This document shows, piece by piece, positions 8,435 to 15,466 of a stretch of 46,291 bases of DNA (the stretch's first letter is position 1; the number at the start of each line of letters is the position of its first letter). The notes beneath the pieces were generated by a model. That model worked only from the letters and a program-made list of their open reading frames with translations, did no database searches and had not been told where the DNA came from. This DNA comes from Saprospiraceae bacterium. Its GTDB lineage: Bacteria > Bacteroidota > Bacteroidia > Chitinophagales > Saprospiraceae. The stretch is taken from contig JAHDCG010000004.1 of assembly GCA_020629965.1 (NCBI GenBank), positions 46,097-92,387 on the forward strand, read 5' to 3'. The position numbers were made by a program, and so were the translations under genes.

Positions 8435-8861
8435 GTTCTGCACGGCTTCGGGAACGTTTAATAAAGAGAGATGTGTGTTCAATTTTAACGAAGTTATATA
8501 GTTTTTGTCGTTGGTTTCGTTTTTCGCGGTAAAAAGCACGAAAAAATGTCACTAATTTAACTCGCGAAGAGTCAATTATAAGCAGAATGACAAACTTATC
8601 AGGCAGAGGGAAAAAGGAAATCCGAAGGAGGGAAAGTGCAGAATAGACGAGGTTTTGCATATCAGCCGATGAGGCAAAAACTAAATTTAAAACTGCAACT
8701 CTGATTTTTTTAGTGTTGATAAATCAAAAACTAAGCCACAGAAACATATCTTCGGAGAACGAAAAATAATCTGTGACAGATTTCCGGCGGCAGAAATCGG
8801 AAAGGTCTGACCGGTAAGAAGATAAATATTATTTTTGAAAATATGCTTGTAGAATCGGAGA
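8435..8861. other. Intergenic region, no clear element
   Basis: These 427 bases upstream of the hybrid kinase contain short ORFs without signal, domain or conserved look. An imperfect stem near 8775-8810 (TTTCCG with CGGAAA) is too weak to call. I see no clear TAnnTTTG promoter. Confidence 0.5.
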
Positions 8862-9209
8862 CTAAATTCGCGGAAGAAAAATAAAATTCGCGCCCAGCTC
8901 ACTTAATACAAAAAGACATAAATCGGTGCCGTGACTCGTTATCACGCCGATAAACTCACTTGTTTTATCGGGTTGAATGATTTGCTTAGTGGTCAGCTCT
9001 TCGAGCGAAGAGGCGTTGACCGACCAATTTCCCTTCGTCTCCGCGCGGTCGATAATCGGAATGCCGGCGTCGAAGGTGTGTTGATGAAAAATGAAAATCG
9101 GATATTCGGAGATGTTATTTTCCTTGATGGTGTCGGCCGCTTTGGCAAGGGCGGTTTTGTAGCCGTTGAGTTCGGTTTGGAGTTGTGCGAGTTGTTCTGC
9201 TTTTGTCAA
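8862..9209 (-). CDS. Conserved hypothetical protein, TTG start
   Basis: A 115-residue protein without signal peptide or membrane segment. The first 30 residues form a charged helix (repeated Gln/Leu/Ala), followed by an alternating hydrophobic alpha/beta region including YPIFIFHQ, GIPIIDR and FIGVITSHGTDLCLFVLS. The pattern looks like a compact globular fold conserved in related bacteria, but I cannot name the family. There is no methionine in the reading frame, so translation would begin at TTG (9207-9209); a start shift cannot be excluded. It stands alone, between a gap and the twin 81-bp elements. Confidence 0.65.
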   Translation of the reverse strand: MTKAEQLAQLQTELNGYKTALAKAADTIKENNISEYPIFIFHQHTFDAGIPIIDRAETKGNWSVNASSLEELTTKQIIQPDKTSEFIGVITSHGTDLCLFVLSELGANFIFLPRI

Positions 9210-9241
9210 AGGGAATTAAATTTTACGCTGATTTATACCTG

Positions 9242-9265
9242 TCCCGACTTCAGTCGCGGATGATT
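9242..9265 (+). repeat. Short palindromic repeat, copy 2 of a pair
   Basis: It is identical to 628-651 at 23 of 24 positions and carries the same CGACTTCAGTCG hairpin. Confidence 0.7.
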
Positions 9266-9323
9266 CTTTAAGATTTACGCTGATTGCTTGTGTGACCATG
9301 ACTTTTTGCTCTGTGCGTTGTAA

Positions 9324-9404
9324 AGTTGTCTGACACGAATATCAAGAAAAGACCCTGCATTTTATAAATACTCCTGACTTAGGCAAAAATCGTGTCTGAC
9401 AACT
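9324..9404 (+). repeat. 81-bp element with inverted ends, copy 1
   Basis: It begins AGTTGTCTGACACG and ends CGTGTCTGACAACT, inverted ends matching at 13 of 14 positions. The first 44 bases (with a five-base upstream flank) are identical to copy 2. The inner segment before the right end differs between copies. Non-coding. It could be a miniature inverted-repeat transposable element or a structured RNA. Confidence 0.7.
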
Positions 9405-9435
9405 GTTTGCCTTATGTTCTTTCGCTGCTATGTAA

Positions 9436-9516
9436 AGTTGTCTGACACGAATATCAAGAAAAGACCCTGCATTTAGACTTACTCGTAAGTCAAGCAAAAA
9501 ACCGTGTCTGACAACT
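9436..9516 (+). repeat. 81-bp element with inverted ends, copy 2
   Basis: Same length and ends as copy 1, repeated directly 112 bases downstream. Its variable inner segment contains a perfect small hairpin (GACTTAC-TC-GTAAGTC) that copy 1 lacks. Confidence 0.7.
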
Positions 9517-9539
9517 TCTCTTCCGCCGGTTTTAAATAT

Positions 9540-9821
9540 CTATAACACTTCTACTCCCTCCTCCGCCGCAATTCTCTCCAACTCCTCGCGCAGCAAATTA
9601 TCTAAATTTTTGTACCAATCCAAATGCGGAGAAAGCTGACTGCAGCCGCCCGTAAACGGCGGCATACAGGCCGTCATTTTGTGCTGCTTTTTGCATTTCG
9701 GACAGCGGGCAGCCGTCGTAAAAGTATCCCAAGTGTGACCGCAGTCGCACTGCCAATACTCACCGCCGTCGGGGTGCCAATCGCACTTCGGGCAGGCAAT
9801 TTCTAAATCGTCTCCAATCAT
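9540..9821 (-). CDS. Small zinc-ribbon-like protein
   Basis: A 93-residue cytoplasmic protein with three cysteine pairs typical of zinc ribbons: CPKC (10-13), CDC (25-27) and CPKC (40-43), with a histidine between them (GHTWDT). Additional cysteines follow in the middle. The C-terminal third is an acidic helix (DNLLREELERIAAEE). It probably binds one or two zinc ions; no catalytic motif is visible and the role is unknown. It is separated from nadC on the same strand by a 62-base gap containing a 13-bp inverted repeat (9842-9854 with 9860-9872). Confidence 0.75.
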   Translation of the reverse strand: MIGDDLEIACPKCDWHPDGGEYWQCDCGHTWDTFTTAARCPKCKKQHKMTACMPPFTGGCSQLSPHLDWYKNLDNLLREELERIAAEEGVEVL

Positions 9822-9841
9822 CTTGTTTCGTTGTCGGTTGT

Positions 9842-9872
9842 CGGTTGCCCGTTGTCAATCAACGGTCAACCG
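9842..9872. repeat. Inverted repeat between nadC and zinc-ribbon gene
   Basis: The arms CGGTTGCCCGTTG and CAACGGTCAACCG pair with one mismatch around a five-base loop. There is no T run, so it is not a standard terminator. It is built from the CAACC/GGTTG words found at many gene edges here. Confidence 0.55.
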
Positions 9873-9883
9873 GCAAATAAACA

Positions 9884-10759
9884 CTATTTCACTATTTTCA
9901 GACTCATATCCAAACTCGTCGCGGAGTGCGTGAGGGCGCCGACGGAAATAAAATCCACGCCGGACATCGCTACGTTGCGAATGGTATTGAGATTGATGCC
10001 GCCGGAGGCTTCCGTCTCGAAGCGGCGGTCGATGTGCTGTACCGCCTCGTGCAAAATCGGCAAATCGAAATTGTCGAGCATGATACGCGTCACTTTACCA
10101 ACGCTTAAAACCTCTTGTAGTTCGACGAGATTACGGACTTCGACGGTGACGTTGAGGTTCAAATTATTTTCTTTTTGGTAAGCCTCTACGCGGTTAATCG
10201 CTTGGGTGATGCCGCCGCAAGCGTCGATGTGATTGTCTTTAATCATTATCCAATCGTACAAGCCGATGCGGTAATTGTGACAGCCGCCGAGACGTACCGC
10301 CATTTTTTCAAAGTACCGCAAATTCGGTGTCGTTTTGCGCGTGTCGATGATTTTTACGTCCAAATCCTCGACCTCGAACAGGTAACGATTCGCTAAGGAA
10401 CTGATGCCCGACATGCGCTGCATAATATTCAGTGCCAAGCGTTCGCCTTTCAGTAATGCCTGTGAATTGCACTCGACCGTAAAGGCAACATCGCCGTAGC
10501 GCACCGCCGTGCCGTCACTAATGTATTGCGTAAAAGTACAGTCCGGATCCACTTTTTTAAACACCCGCTCGGCAATCGCAATACCCGAAATAACGCCGAC
10601 ATCTTTTACCAAAAGACGGGCGGTATCACGCGCGTCGGCGGGAATGGTGGCGAGGGAAGTATGGTCGCCGTCGCGTACATCTTCGTGCAGGGCGCGGGTA
10701 ATAAAATCATCGACGAGTGCTTCGTCGATTTCAACATTTTTTATTGCGGTTGCGGTCAT
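9884..10759 (-). CDS. nadC: Nicotinate-nucleotide pyrophosphorylase (quinolinate phosphoribosyltransferase)
   Basis: Converts quinolinate and PRPP to nicotinate mononucleotide in de novo NAD synthesis; cytoplasmic. The 291-residue product shows the QPRTase hallmarks: HEDVRDGDHTS near the N-terminus, IDTRKTTPNLR, VRLGGCHNYRIGL, IMIKDNH, and the C-terminal ASGGI and SVGALTHS blocks. The open frame extends upstream, but the extension is low-complexity and overlaps the promoter, so the ATG at 10759 is chosen; an ATG at 10783 would add eight residues. nadA and nadB are not nearby. A TTG-N20-TACTTTTG promoter at 10957-10987 implies a leader near 190 bases. Confidence 0.95.
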   Translation of the reverse strand: MTATAIKNVEIDEALVDDFITRALHEDVRDGDHTSLATIPADARDTARLLVKDVGVISGIAIAERVFKKVDPDCTFTQYISDGTAVRYGDVAFTVECNSQALLKGERLALNIMQRMSGISSLANRYLFEVEDLDVKIIDTRKTTPNLRYFEKMAVRLGGCHNYRIGLYDWIMIKDNHIDACGGITQAINRVEAYQKENNLNLNVTVEVRNLVELQEVLSVGKVTRIMLDNFDLPILHEAVQHIDRRFETEASGGINLNTIRNVAMSGVDFISVGALTHSATSLDMSLKIVK

Positions 10760-10857
10760 GTTACTGATGGTTGGGCGCGGCATTTTTAATGACTTATTGT
10801 TGTGACAACTTTTGTAAATTTCGAAAAAAAGAGGAAAAAATTTCTTCGGAAAAGTTT

Positions 10858-10882
10858 GAAAACTACCGCGCGGTATGTTTTC
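10858..10882 (-). promoter_or_regulatory. Hairpin in the long nadC leader
   Basis: A 12-bp stem (GAAAAC plus TACCGC, with a one-base bulge) closes on the palindrome TACCGCGCGGTA. It lies about 100 bases before the nadC start, inside its predicted leader. No T run follows on the minus strand, so it is not an obvious terminator; a regulatory role is only a possibility. Confidence 0.4.
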
Positions 10883-10956
10883 TCGATTGAAAAAAATCGG
10901 ACGTAAGTCGCCCTGTAACTTGTAGTATTCGGTGGGATATAATTCAAAAACGGTTG

Positions 10957-10987
10957 CAAAAGTACGGGGAATAAAGGAGAAAGGCAA
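10957..10987 (-). promoter_or_regulatory. nadC promoter
   Basis: On the minus strand, TTG (10985-10987) and TACTTTTG (10957-10964) are spaced by 20 bases, matching the Bacteroidota -33/-7 consensus. Confidence 0.65.
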
Positions 10988-11095
10988 TAGCGATTTTTAG
11001 TCATAAAAAGCATTCGTGTTATTATGAATATGCAATATTGAAGGTTCGGAACCTGACATTTTACTGAAGTGAAACTTGAAGAGTCCGTCGTCTGA

Positions 11096-11125
11096 TTGGT
11101 TAACAATCATTTAATCTTACCTTTG
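11096..11125 (+). promoter_or_regulatory. Promoter of the OstA-like/BatE-like operon
   Basis: TTG (11096-11098) and TACCTTTG (11118-11125) are spaced by 19 bases, matching the Bacteroidota consensus. The start codon lies about 45 bases downstream. Confidence 0.7.
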
Positions 11126-11169
11126 CCGCACCGCTTTCCGAGGCTTTCGACGTTTAGTCAAAAAAATCT

Positions 11170-13167
11170 ATGACCGCACGTATTCTCACCGTTTTTCTCT
11201 TTTCTCTTTTTTTGGCAAACACCGGTTTTGCGCAAAAGAAAGTCGCGGCGGACACGACTAAAAAATCACCGATTTTGGTGGATTATTCCGACGTTTTGGA
11301 GTACATCACGGAGGGTGACGAGACTTTTCAAAAGCTGAAAGGCAACGTAGAACTGCGTCAAGACAGCGTCTATATGTACACCGATACGGCGGTCATCGTC
11401 AATCAGCGCGACCTCATCGCGCAGGGAAATGTCATCATTCAGCAGTCCGATTCGCTCAACGTTTTTTCCGATTCTTTGAATTATAACGCCGACCGTCGCA
11501 TCGCGGATTTGTATTACAATGTCGTCTTGGTAAATAAAGACCAACAGCTTTTCACCGACTCGCTGAAGTATGATTTGAATACAAAAGTCGCCAAATACAC
11601 GACCGGTGCGCTGCTGACCAATGACACGACCCAACTCCGCAGCAGGCGCGGCGAGTACTTTGTGAAGACGAGCGAAGCCTTTTTCAAAGACAGCGTGACG
11701 ATTGTTAATCCCGATTTTGAGTTGAAAGCCGATACTTTGGCGTTTAATACCGAAACGCAGGTCGCTACGTTTTTGGGTCCGACGATTATCAATCAAAACG
11801 GCGCGCGGATTTATTGCGAAGCGGGATTTTACGATGCCCGCAAAAAAATCGCGGAGTTTAGGCAAAATGCGCAGTACGTTAAAGAGGCGGAGGGGCAGAT
11901 AGCCGTCGGAGATATTATTCGCTATGACGGCGAGAAAAAAATTACGACCCTGACGGGCGATGCGGTCTTTATCGACGAAGAAAAAACGGCAAAGGGCGAC
12001 GTGATTCGCTACTTTGAAGACACGGAAGTCGTGATGCTCGACGGCAATGCTTCTTACCAAGACGATAAGCAGTTTATCGTCTCGGATACGATTCGCTACG
12101 ACAGCAAAAAGGAAAATTTTGCGACCGTCGGGCGTTCGCGCATCAGTGACCCGCCGCAGATTTTGGAGGCGAATAAAGTAGATTATGACAGCGATTTGGG
12201 TTTGGGGATTGCCGTCGGTGATGTGGTGTGGCAGGACACTTCCGCCGAGTTGACTATTATATGCGAGACGGCGGAATACAACCGAAAAACCGATTTTCTC
12301 AAGGCTGTCGGCGGGCGCAACGACCGTCCGCTGCTCATCACTAAGGTCGAAGACGACTCGCTTTTTATGACGGCGGATACGCTTTTTGCCATGCGCGATA
12401 CCTTTGCGCTGAATGAGTGGAACCGCGATACTTTACGCGCCGACACCGTGGCGGCTGATACTTTTCGGATGCTTTTGGCTTACGAAGATGTGCGCATTTT
12501 TAAGTCAAATTTGCAGGCAGTCTGCGACTCTTTGACTTACAGCGACGCGGACAGTATTTTCAATTTTTATAAAAATCCGATAATTTGGTCGGACACTTCG
12601 CAGTTTATCGCCGACACCGTTAACATCGAACTGGCAAACGGAGAAATCGACCGGATTTTTCTGAAAAAGAATGCGCTGATGCTCAATTCGCCCGATGAGT
12701 TTTTCTTTAATCAAATTAAAGGCAAACAAATTTTGGTGCAATTCGACAGCAGCGAAGTCAGCACCATGCGCGTCGAAGGCAATGCCGAAGCGGTCTATTA
12801 CGCGACCGACGAAGAGGACGCCTATATAGGTGTCAACAAAACGGCGTGCAGTGCGATGCTGGTTCAATTCGGCGGCAATGAGGTAGAAACGATTACCTTC
12901 TACCAAAACCCGACCGGCAAGCTCGAACCCATGCGGCAGGCCGACCACGAAGGGCTAAAACTGCCGGGTTTTCGTTGGGAAATCAAACGCCGTCCCGATG
13001 ACATCGATGCCCTTTTTGAGGAGAGGGTAGTAGAGTCTCCGCCGCTTGCCGCCCCGCCGGAGGAAGTGCCGGGTGCGGAGGATACCCTACCGAAAGGCGA
13101 GGACTTAAAACCCGATAAACCCGGTATCAAAATAAAGAACAAAACCAAAATCGGTAAAGACAAATGA
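11170..13167 (+). CDS. OstA-like (LptA/LptD N-domain-like) envelope protein
   Basis: A 665-residue exported protein with a clear signal peptide (cleavage near GFAQ, residue 22). The mature protein is a long series of short beta repeats, such as GNVELRQDSVYMYTD, GDIIRYDGEKK and GNAEAVYY, typical of the OstA/LptA beta-jellyroll that binds lipid A and forms the periplasmic bridge for LPS transport. It is much longer than LptA (about 185 residues) and lacks the beta-barrel of LptD. The C-terminal 60 residues are Pro/Lys/Glu-rich and probably disordered. It has its own promoter and overlaps the next gene by four bases (ATGA), so the two are probably translated together. A role in LPS transport or outer-membrane assembly is inferred. 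Confidence 0.88.
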   Translation: MTARILTVFLFSLFLANTGFAQKKVAADTTKKSPILVDYSDVLEYITEGDETFQKLKGNVELRQDSVYMYTDTAVIVNQRDLIAQGNVIIQQSDSLNVFSDSLNYNADRRIADLYYNVVLVNKDQQLFTDSLKYDLNTKVAKYTTGALLTNDTTQLRSRRGEYFVKTSEAFFKDSVTIVNPDFELKADTLAFNTETQVATFLGPTIINQNGARIYCEAGFYDARKKIAEFRQNAQYVKEAEGQIAVGDIIRYDGEKKITTLTGDAVFIDEEKTAKGDVIRYFEDTEVVMLDGNASYQDDKQFIVSDTIRYDSKKENFATVGRSRISDPPQILEANKVDYDSDLGLGIAVGDVVWQDTSAELTIICETAEYNRKTDFLKAVGGRNDRPLLITKVEDDSLFMTADTLFAMRDTFALNEWNRDTLRADTVAADTFRMLLAYEDVRIFKSNLQAVCDSLTYSDADSIFNFYKNPIIWSDTSQFIADTVNIELANGEIDRIFLKKNALMLNSPDEFFFNQIKGKQILVQFDSSEVSTMRVEGNAEAVYYATDEEDAYIGVNKTACSAMLVQFGGNEVETITFYQNPTGKLEPMRQADHEGLKLPGFRWEIKRRPDDIDALFEERVVESPPLAAPPEEVPGAEDTLPKGEDLKPDKPGIKIKNKTKIGKDK

Positions 13168-13994
13168 TTGATTTTTTAAAAAACGTAACCGCCGCCGGCA
13201 AATACTCACAGGGTGACTCAAAGTCACCTTTTGAATATTTGCCGGCACTGCTTTTACTCGTATTCTCTCTGTTTATAACTCCCGAAAATGTTGCCCAAAA
13301 CCAAGCGGATTTATTTCAAAAAGCCAATGAATACGCCGCCGTCAAAGATTACCAACAAGCTGTGGAAACTTATCAACAACTGTTGGTAAACGGCACGGAA
13401 AGCGCGGAAGTCGAATACAATTTGGCCAACGCTTACTTTGCGCAAAACAAGATCGGCGAGGCAATTTTACATTACGAACGCGCCGCTCGGCTGTCACCGC
13501 GCGATGTGGATATTCAACAAAATCTGCGCTTGGCGCGAGAAAAAATTGAAAGCGACATTACGCCCGTGACGACTTTCTTTTTGGCGGATACTTGGAACGG
13601 TTTGCAACGGTCTTTGTCTTCCGGGGTTTGGGCAATTCTCTTTTTTCTCGCTTTTTTCGGCGCGGTCGGCGGTTTGATTTTATGGCAAATCGGGGAAGAA
13701 CGCAAGCGGCGAAAGCAGGGATTTTTTGCGGGCTTCGGGCTGCTGTTGCTGTCCGTTCTTTTATTTTTACTCGGCAACGGTAAGGCAAAAACGGAAGCCG
13801 ACAGCCGCGCGGGCATTGTCTTAGCCGACAAAATAGTGCTGCACACGGCGGCGGAAGAAAACAGTCCGCCCGTGCGTGAACTGCGCGAAGGTATGAAAGT
13901 CAAAATCTACGACAATATCAACTCTTGGTATAAAGTGAAGCTGAAAAACGGCGAGGAAGGTTGGCTGTCGCAGGAGGCGTTTGAGAAGATTTGA
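13164..13994 (+). CDS. TPR and SH3-domain membrane protein, BatE-like
   Basis: A 276-residue protein: an export signal or first membrane helix (about 26-45), TPR repeats (about 47-130), two membrane helices (about 150-172 and 187-207), and a C-terminal bacterial SH3 domain (about 215-276, ending SWYKVKLKNGEEGWL). This layout matches the BatE-type proteins of Bacteroidota, which accompany BatA/BatD; those partners are absent here. The start overlaps the OstA-like stop (ATGA). Residues 11-28 are encoded by a near-perfect 53-bp palindrome related to intergenic repeats, an apparent in-frame insertion ahead of the hydrophobic core. The alternative is a TTG start at 13239 that would leave the palindrome untranslated. 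Confidence 0.85.
   Translation: MIDFLKNVTAAGKYSQGDSKSPFEYLPALLLLVFSLFITPENVAQNQADLFQKANEYAAVKDYQQAVETYQQLLVNGTESAEVEYNLANAYFAQNKIGEAILHYERAARLSPRDVDIQQNLRLAREKIESDITPVTTFFLADTWNGLQRSLSSGVWAILFFLAFFGAVGGLILWQIGEERKRRKQGFFAGFGLLLLSVLLFLLGNGKAKTEADSRAGIVLADKIVLHTAAEENSPPVRELREGMKVKIYDNINSWYKVKLKNGEEGWLSQEAFEKI
13194..13246 (+). repeat. 53-bp palindromic element inside a coding region
   Basis: The arms 13194-13218 and 13222-13246 (25 bases each) pair at 22 positions around a three-base loop, with GCCGGCAAATA at the outer end and GGTGACT at the inner end. The inner 16 bases of each arm match the intergenic element at 34926-34972. It lies in the reading frame of the BatE-like gene. Confidence 0.8.
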
Positions 13995-14042
13995 GGTAGA
14001 GATTTTAGACGTTAGACTCCGTTTTGACTTATGCGTTTCAAC

Positions 14043-14081
14043 AGTAACAAGTGCAGGGCACTTTCAGAGTGCCTTGCACTT
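14043..14081 (+). repeat. AGTAAC-headed palindromic repeat
   Basis: AGTAAC is followed by a 14-bp stem (14049-14062 with 14068-14081, one mismatch) around TTCAG. The core GGCACTTTCAGAGTGCC has the same style as the 4468 copy. It lies between the BatE-like and YceD genes. Confidence 0.7.
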
Positions 14082-14175
14082 AACGAGGTTGTAAAAAAAT
14101 CAATTTTCAATTTGACTGCCTGCTCGTTGAAAAACAAAAGAAAAGCAGATATAAATTTTTTCCGCTTTTCCTGTT

Positions 14176-14202
14176 TTGCTAAACAAAAAAAGCGTACTTT
14201 TG
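14176..14202 (+). promoter_or_regulatory. Promoter of yceD-rpmF
   Basis: TACTTTTG (14195-14202) is an exact -7 match, and TTG (14176-14178) lies 16 bases upstream, slightly short. The chosen ATG follows 17 bases after the -7 element. Confidence 0.55.
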
Positions 14203-14219
14203 CATCCGTTTTGAAAAAA

Positions 14220-14744
14220 ATGAAGCTTTTAAAAGAATATACGATAGCGATAAGCGGTCTCAAAGAAGGCGTGCATCACTTTGATTTTGAAGTGAAGGAT
14301 GAATTTTTTGCGCTGTTTGAAGCCTCGCCGATTAAACGCGGCGATGTAAAAGTCGATTTTTACTTTGAAAAGCAATCGGGCATGTATGTCCTCATTTTTG
14401 CGATAGACGGAAAAGTAGGGGTCGAATGCGACCGCTGCCTCGAAGAGTTTATGTTGCCGATTTCCTCGTCTGATACTTTGTTCGGAAAATTTGACCCGAG
14501 TGAAGCGGAAGACGACCCGGATATTATCTACATTCCGAAAACGGATACGGAAATCAACATTGCCGAGTATATTTATGAATTTATCGTGCTGTCCGTTCCC
14601 TTGAGCAAAACGCACGACGACGCGGGCGAACGCTGCCCGGAAGAAATTTATAAATACTTGGCGCAAGAACCGGAACCGGAGGCAGACGAGCCGGCAAAAA
14701 ATAATCCTTTCGGGGATGCCCTGAAGGGCTTTAACAGCAATTAA
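14220..14744 (+). CDS. DUF177 (YceD-like) protein
   Basis: A 174-residue acidic cytoplasmic protein of the DUF177/YceD family, which is habitually encoded just before rpmF. YceD homologues in other bacteria and plants are linked to 23S rRNA accumulation, so a role in large-subunit biogenesis is likely by family knowledge. The CDRCLEEF cysteine pair and the acidic middle (DPSEAEDDPDIIYIP) are typical. The frame is open to 14031 upstream, but the promoter TACTTTTG at 14195-14202 and the palindrome at 14043 lie in that extension, so the ATG at 14220 (MKLLKEY) is preferred. rpmF follows after 85 bases. Confidence 0.9.
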   Translation: MKLLKEYTIAISGLKEGVHHFDFEVKDEFFALFEASPIKRGDVKVDFYFEKQSGMYVLIFAIDGKVGVECDRCLEEFMLPISSSDTLFGKFDPSEAEDDPDIIYIPKTDTEINIAEYIYEFIVLSVPLSKTHDDAGERCPEEIYKYLAQEPEPEADEPAKNNPFGDALKGFNSN

Positions 14745-14829
14745 CGACGACATTTTGGTCGTTGAAGAAAATATTTTTTAGAAATTGATATGTGATATTT
14801 TATTATCCGTATCTTAAAAATTTTGACTA

Positions 14830-15018
14830 ATGGCACATCCTAAAAGTCGGATTTCAAAGCAACGCAAACGCAAGCGCCGCACGCACTACAAAGCGACGCA
14901 CGCGCAAATCGCTACCTGTGCAACCACGGGCGAAAAGCACCAGTATCACCGTTCTTACTTCGACGACGAGGGCAACCTCTACTACCGCGGTAAGGTCTTG
15001 ATTGGTGTAGAGGATTAA
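14830..15018 (+). CDS. rpmF: 50S ribosomal protein L32
   Basis: The 62-residue protein begins [22 protein letters not shown] and contains [15 protein letters not shown], diagnostic of bacterial L32. It retains a single cysteine, so it is the form without the four-cysteine zinc site. Its place directly after yceD is the conserved order. A terminator follows within 25 bases. Confidence 0.97.
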   Translation: MAHPKSRISKQRKRKRRTHYKATHAQIATCATTGEKHQYHRSYFDDEGNLYYRGKVLIGVED

Positions 15019-15040
15019 GATAATTCTCTCAAGAAATAAG

Positions 15041-15086
15041 CAAAAAGCTCTCGTTCCGTGCGGACGCAGGGCTTTTTGTGTTTGTT
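15041..15086 (+). terminator. Terminator after rpmF
   Basis: CAAAAAGCTCT (15041-15051) pairs with AGGGCTTTTTG (15068-15078, one G-U pair), followed by a T-rich stretch. Confidence 0.75.
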
Positions 15087-15466
15087 TAAAGTCGGCTTAG
15101 ATGCCCGACGCTGCGGTTTGTTAAGTCAAAGAATCGGAATATATTCAGATAATTGAAGCGTCTGACTCCGGTATCGAAACTATTTTTAGCGAAAATTCGC
15201 TGTTTTGGACATCGTATTTCCTCGAAATATTAAATTTGTGTCGCTTTTTCCCTCGATTTATTTGCTTACCTTTATCTTCGCAAAAAAAGCAACGCATAAT
15301 CCCTTTAATTTTCCGCTCCCGGATAATAGATTTTATTGCTAAGGAACTCACTCAGATAACTTACCGATTCTCTCCTTTATTACGGTCAAAAAGACCCGCG
15401 CATCACGGGTTTAAAAAAGTTTCCGACTGTCAAAATCAACTTTGACAAAGTGATAAAATAATCTAC
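15087..15466. other. Intergenic region before the FabH-like gene
   Basis: Between the rpmF terminator and the next start there is no credible ORF. A near match to the -7 element (TACCTTTA at 15267-15274) lacks a well-placed TTG. A short palindrome lies at 15439-15451. Confidence 0.5.
15439..15451. promoter_or_regulatory. Palindrome just upstream of the FabH-like start, possible operator
   Basis: ACTTTGACAAAGT is a perfect 6-bp inverted repeat with a one-base centre, ending 15 bases before the start codon. It could bind a repressor or fold in the leader; there is no other support. Confidence 0.3.

Larger units (their letters stand above)
9210..9539. other. Intergenic region carrying twin repeat elements
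   Basis: This 330-base gap holds the second copy of the 24-base palindromic repeat (9242-9265) and two 81-bp elements with inverted ends. No ORF of note is seen. Confidence 0.7.
10760..11169. other. Divergent promoter region of nadC and the OstA-like gene
   Basis: This 410-base region holds the promoters of both genes (10957-10987 on the minus strand and 11096-11125 on the plus strand) and, within the nadC leader, a GC-rich hairpin at 10858-10882. No credible ORF beyond the nadC frame extension is seen. Confidence 0.65.

Noticed and set aside
8388-8660. Minus-strand ORF overlapping the kinase start
   Set aside because: No signal peptide or domain, low-complexity, and it conflicts with the kinase N-terminus.
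9319-9516. Possible CRISPR-like array
   Set aside because: There are only two units of 81 bp with inverted ends and no short regular spacers or cas genes.
10760-10987. 76-residue extension of nadC
   Set aside because: It starts at TTG within the promoter -33 box and is Phe/Lys-rich low complexity; nadC proteins begin near 10759.
13514-13903. Antisense ORF in the BatE-like gene
   Set aside because: Ser/Pro/Arg-rich shadow frame with no start context.
14031-14219. N-terminal extension of the YceD gene
   Set aside because: It contains the palindromic repeat and the promoter TACTTTTG and has no family resemblance; the ATG at 14220 fits DUF177.
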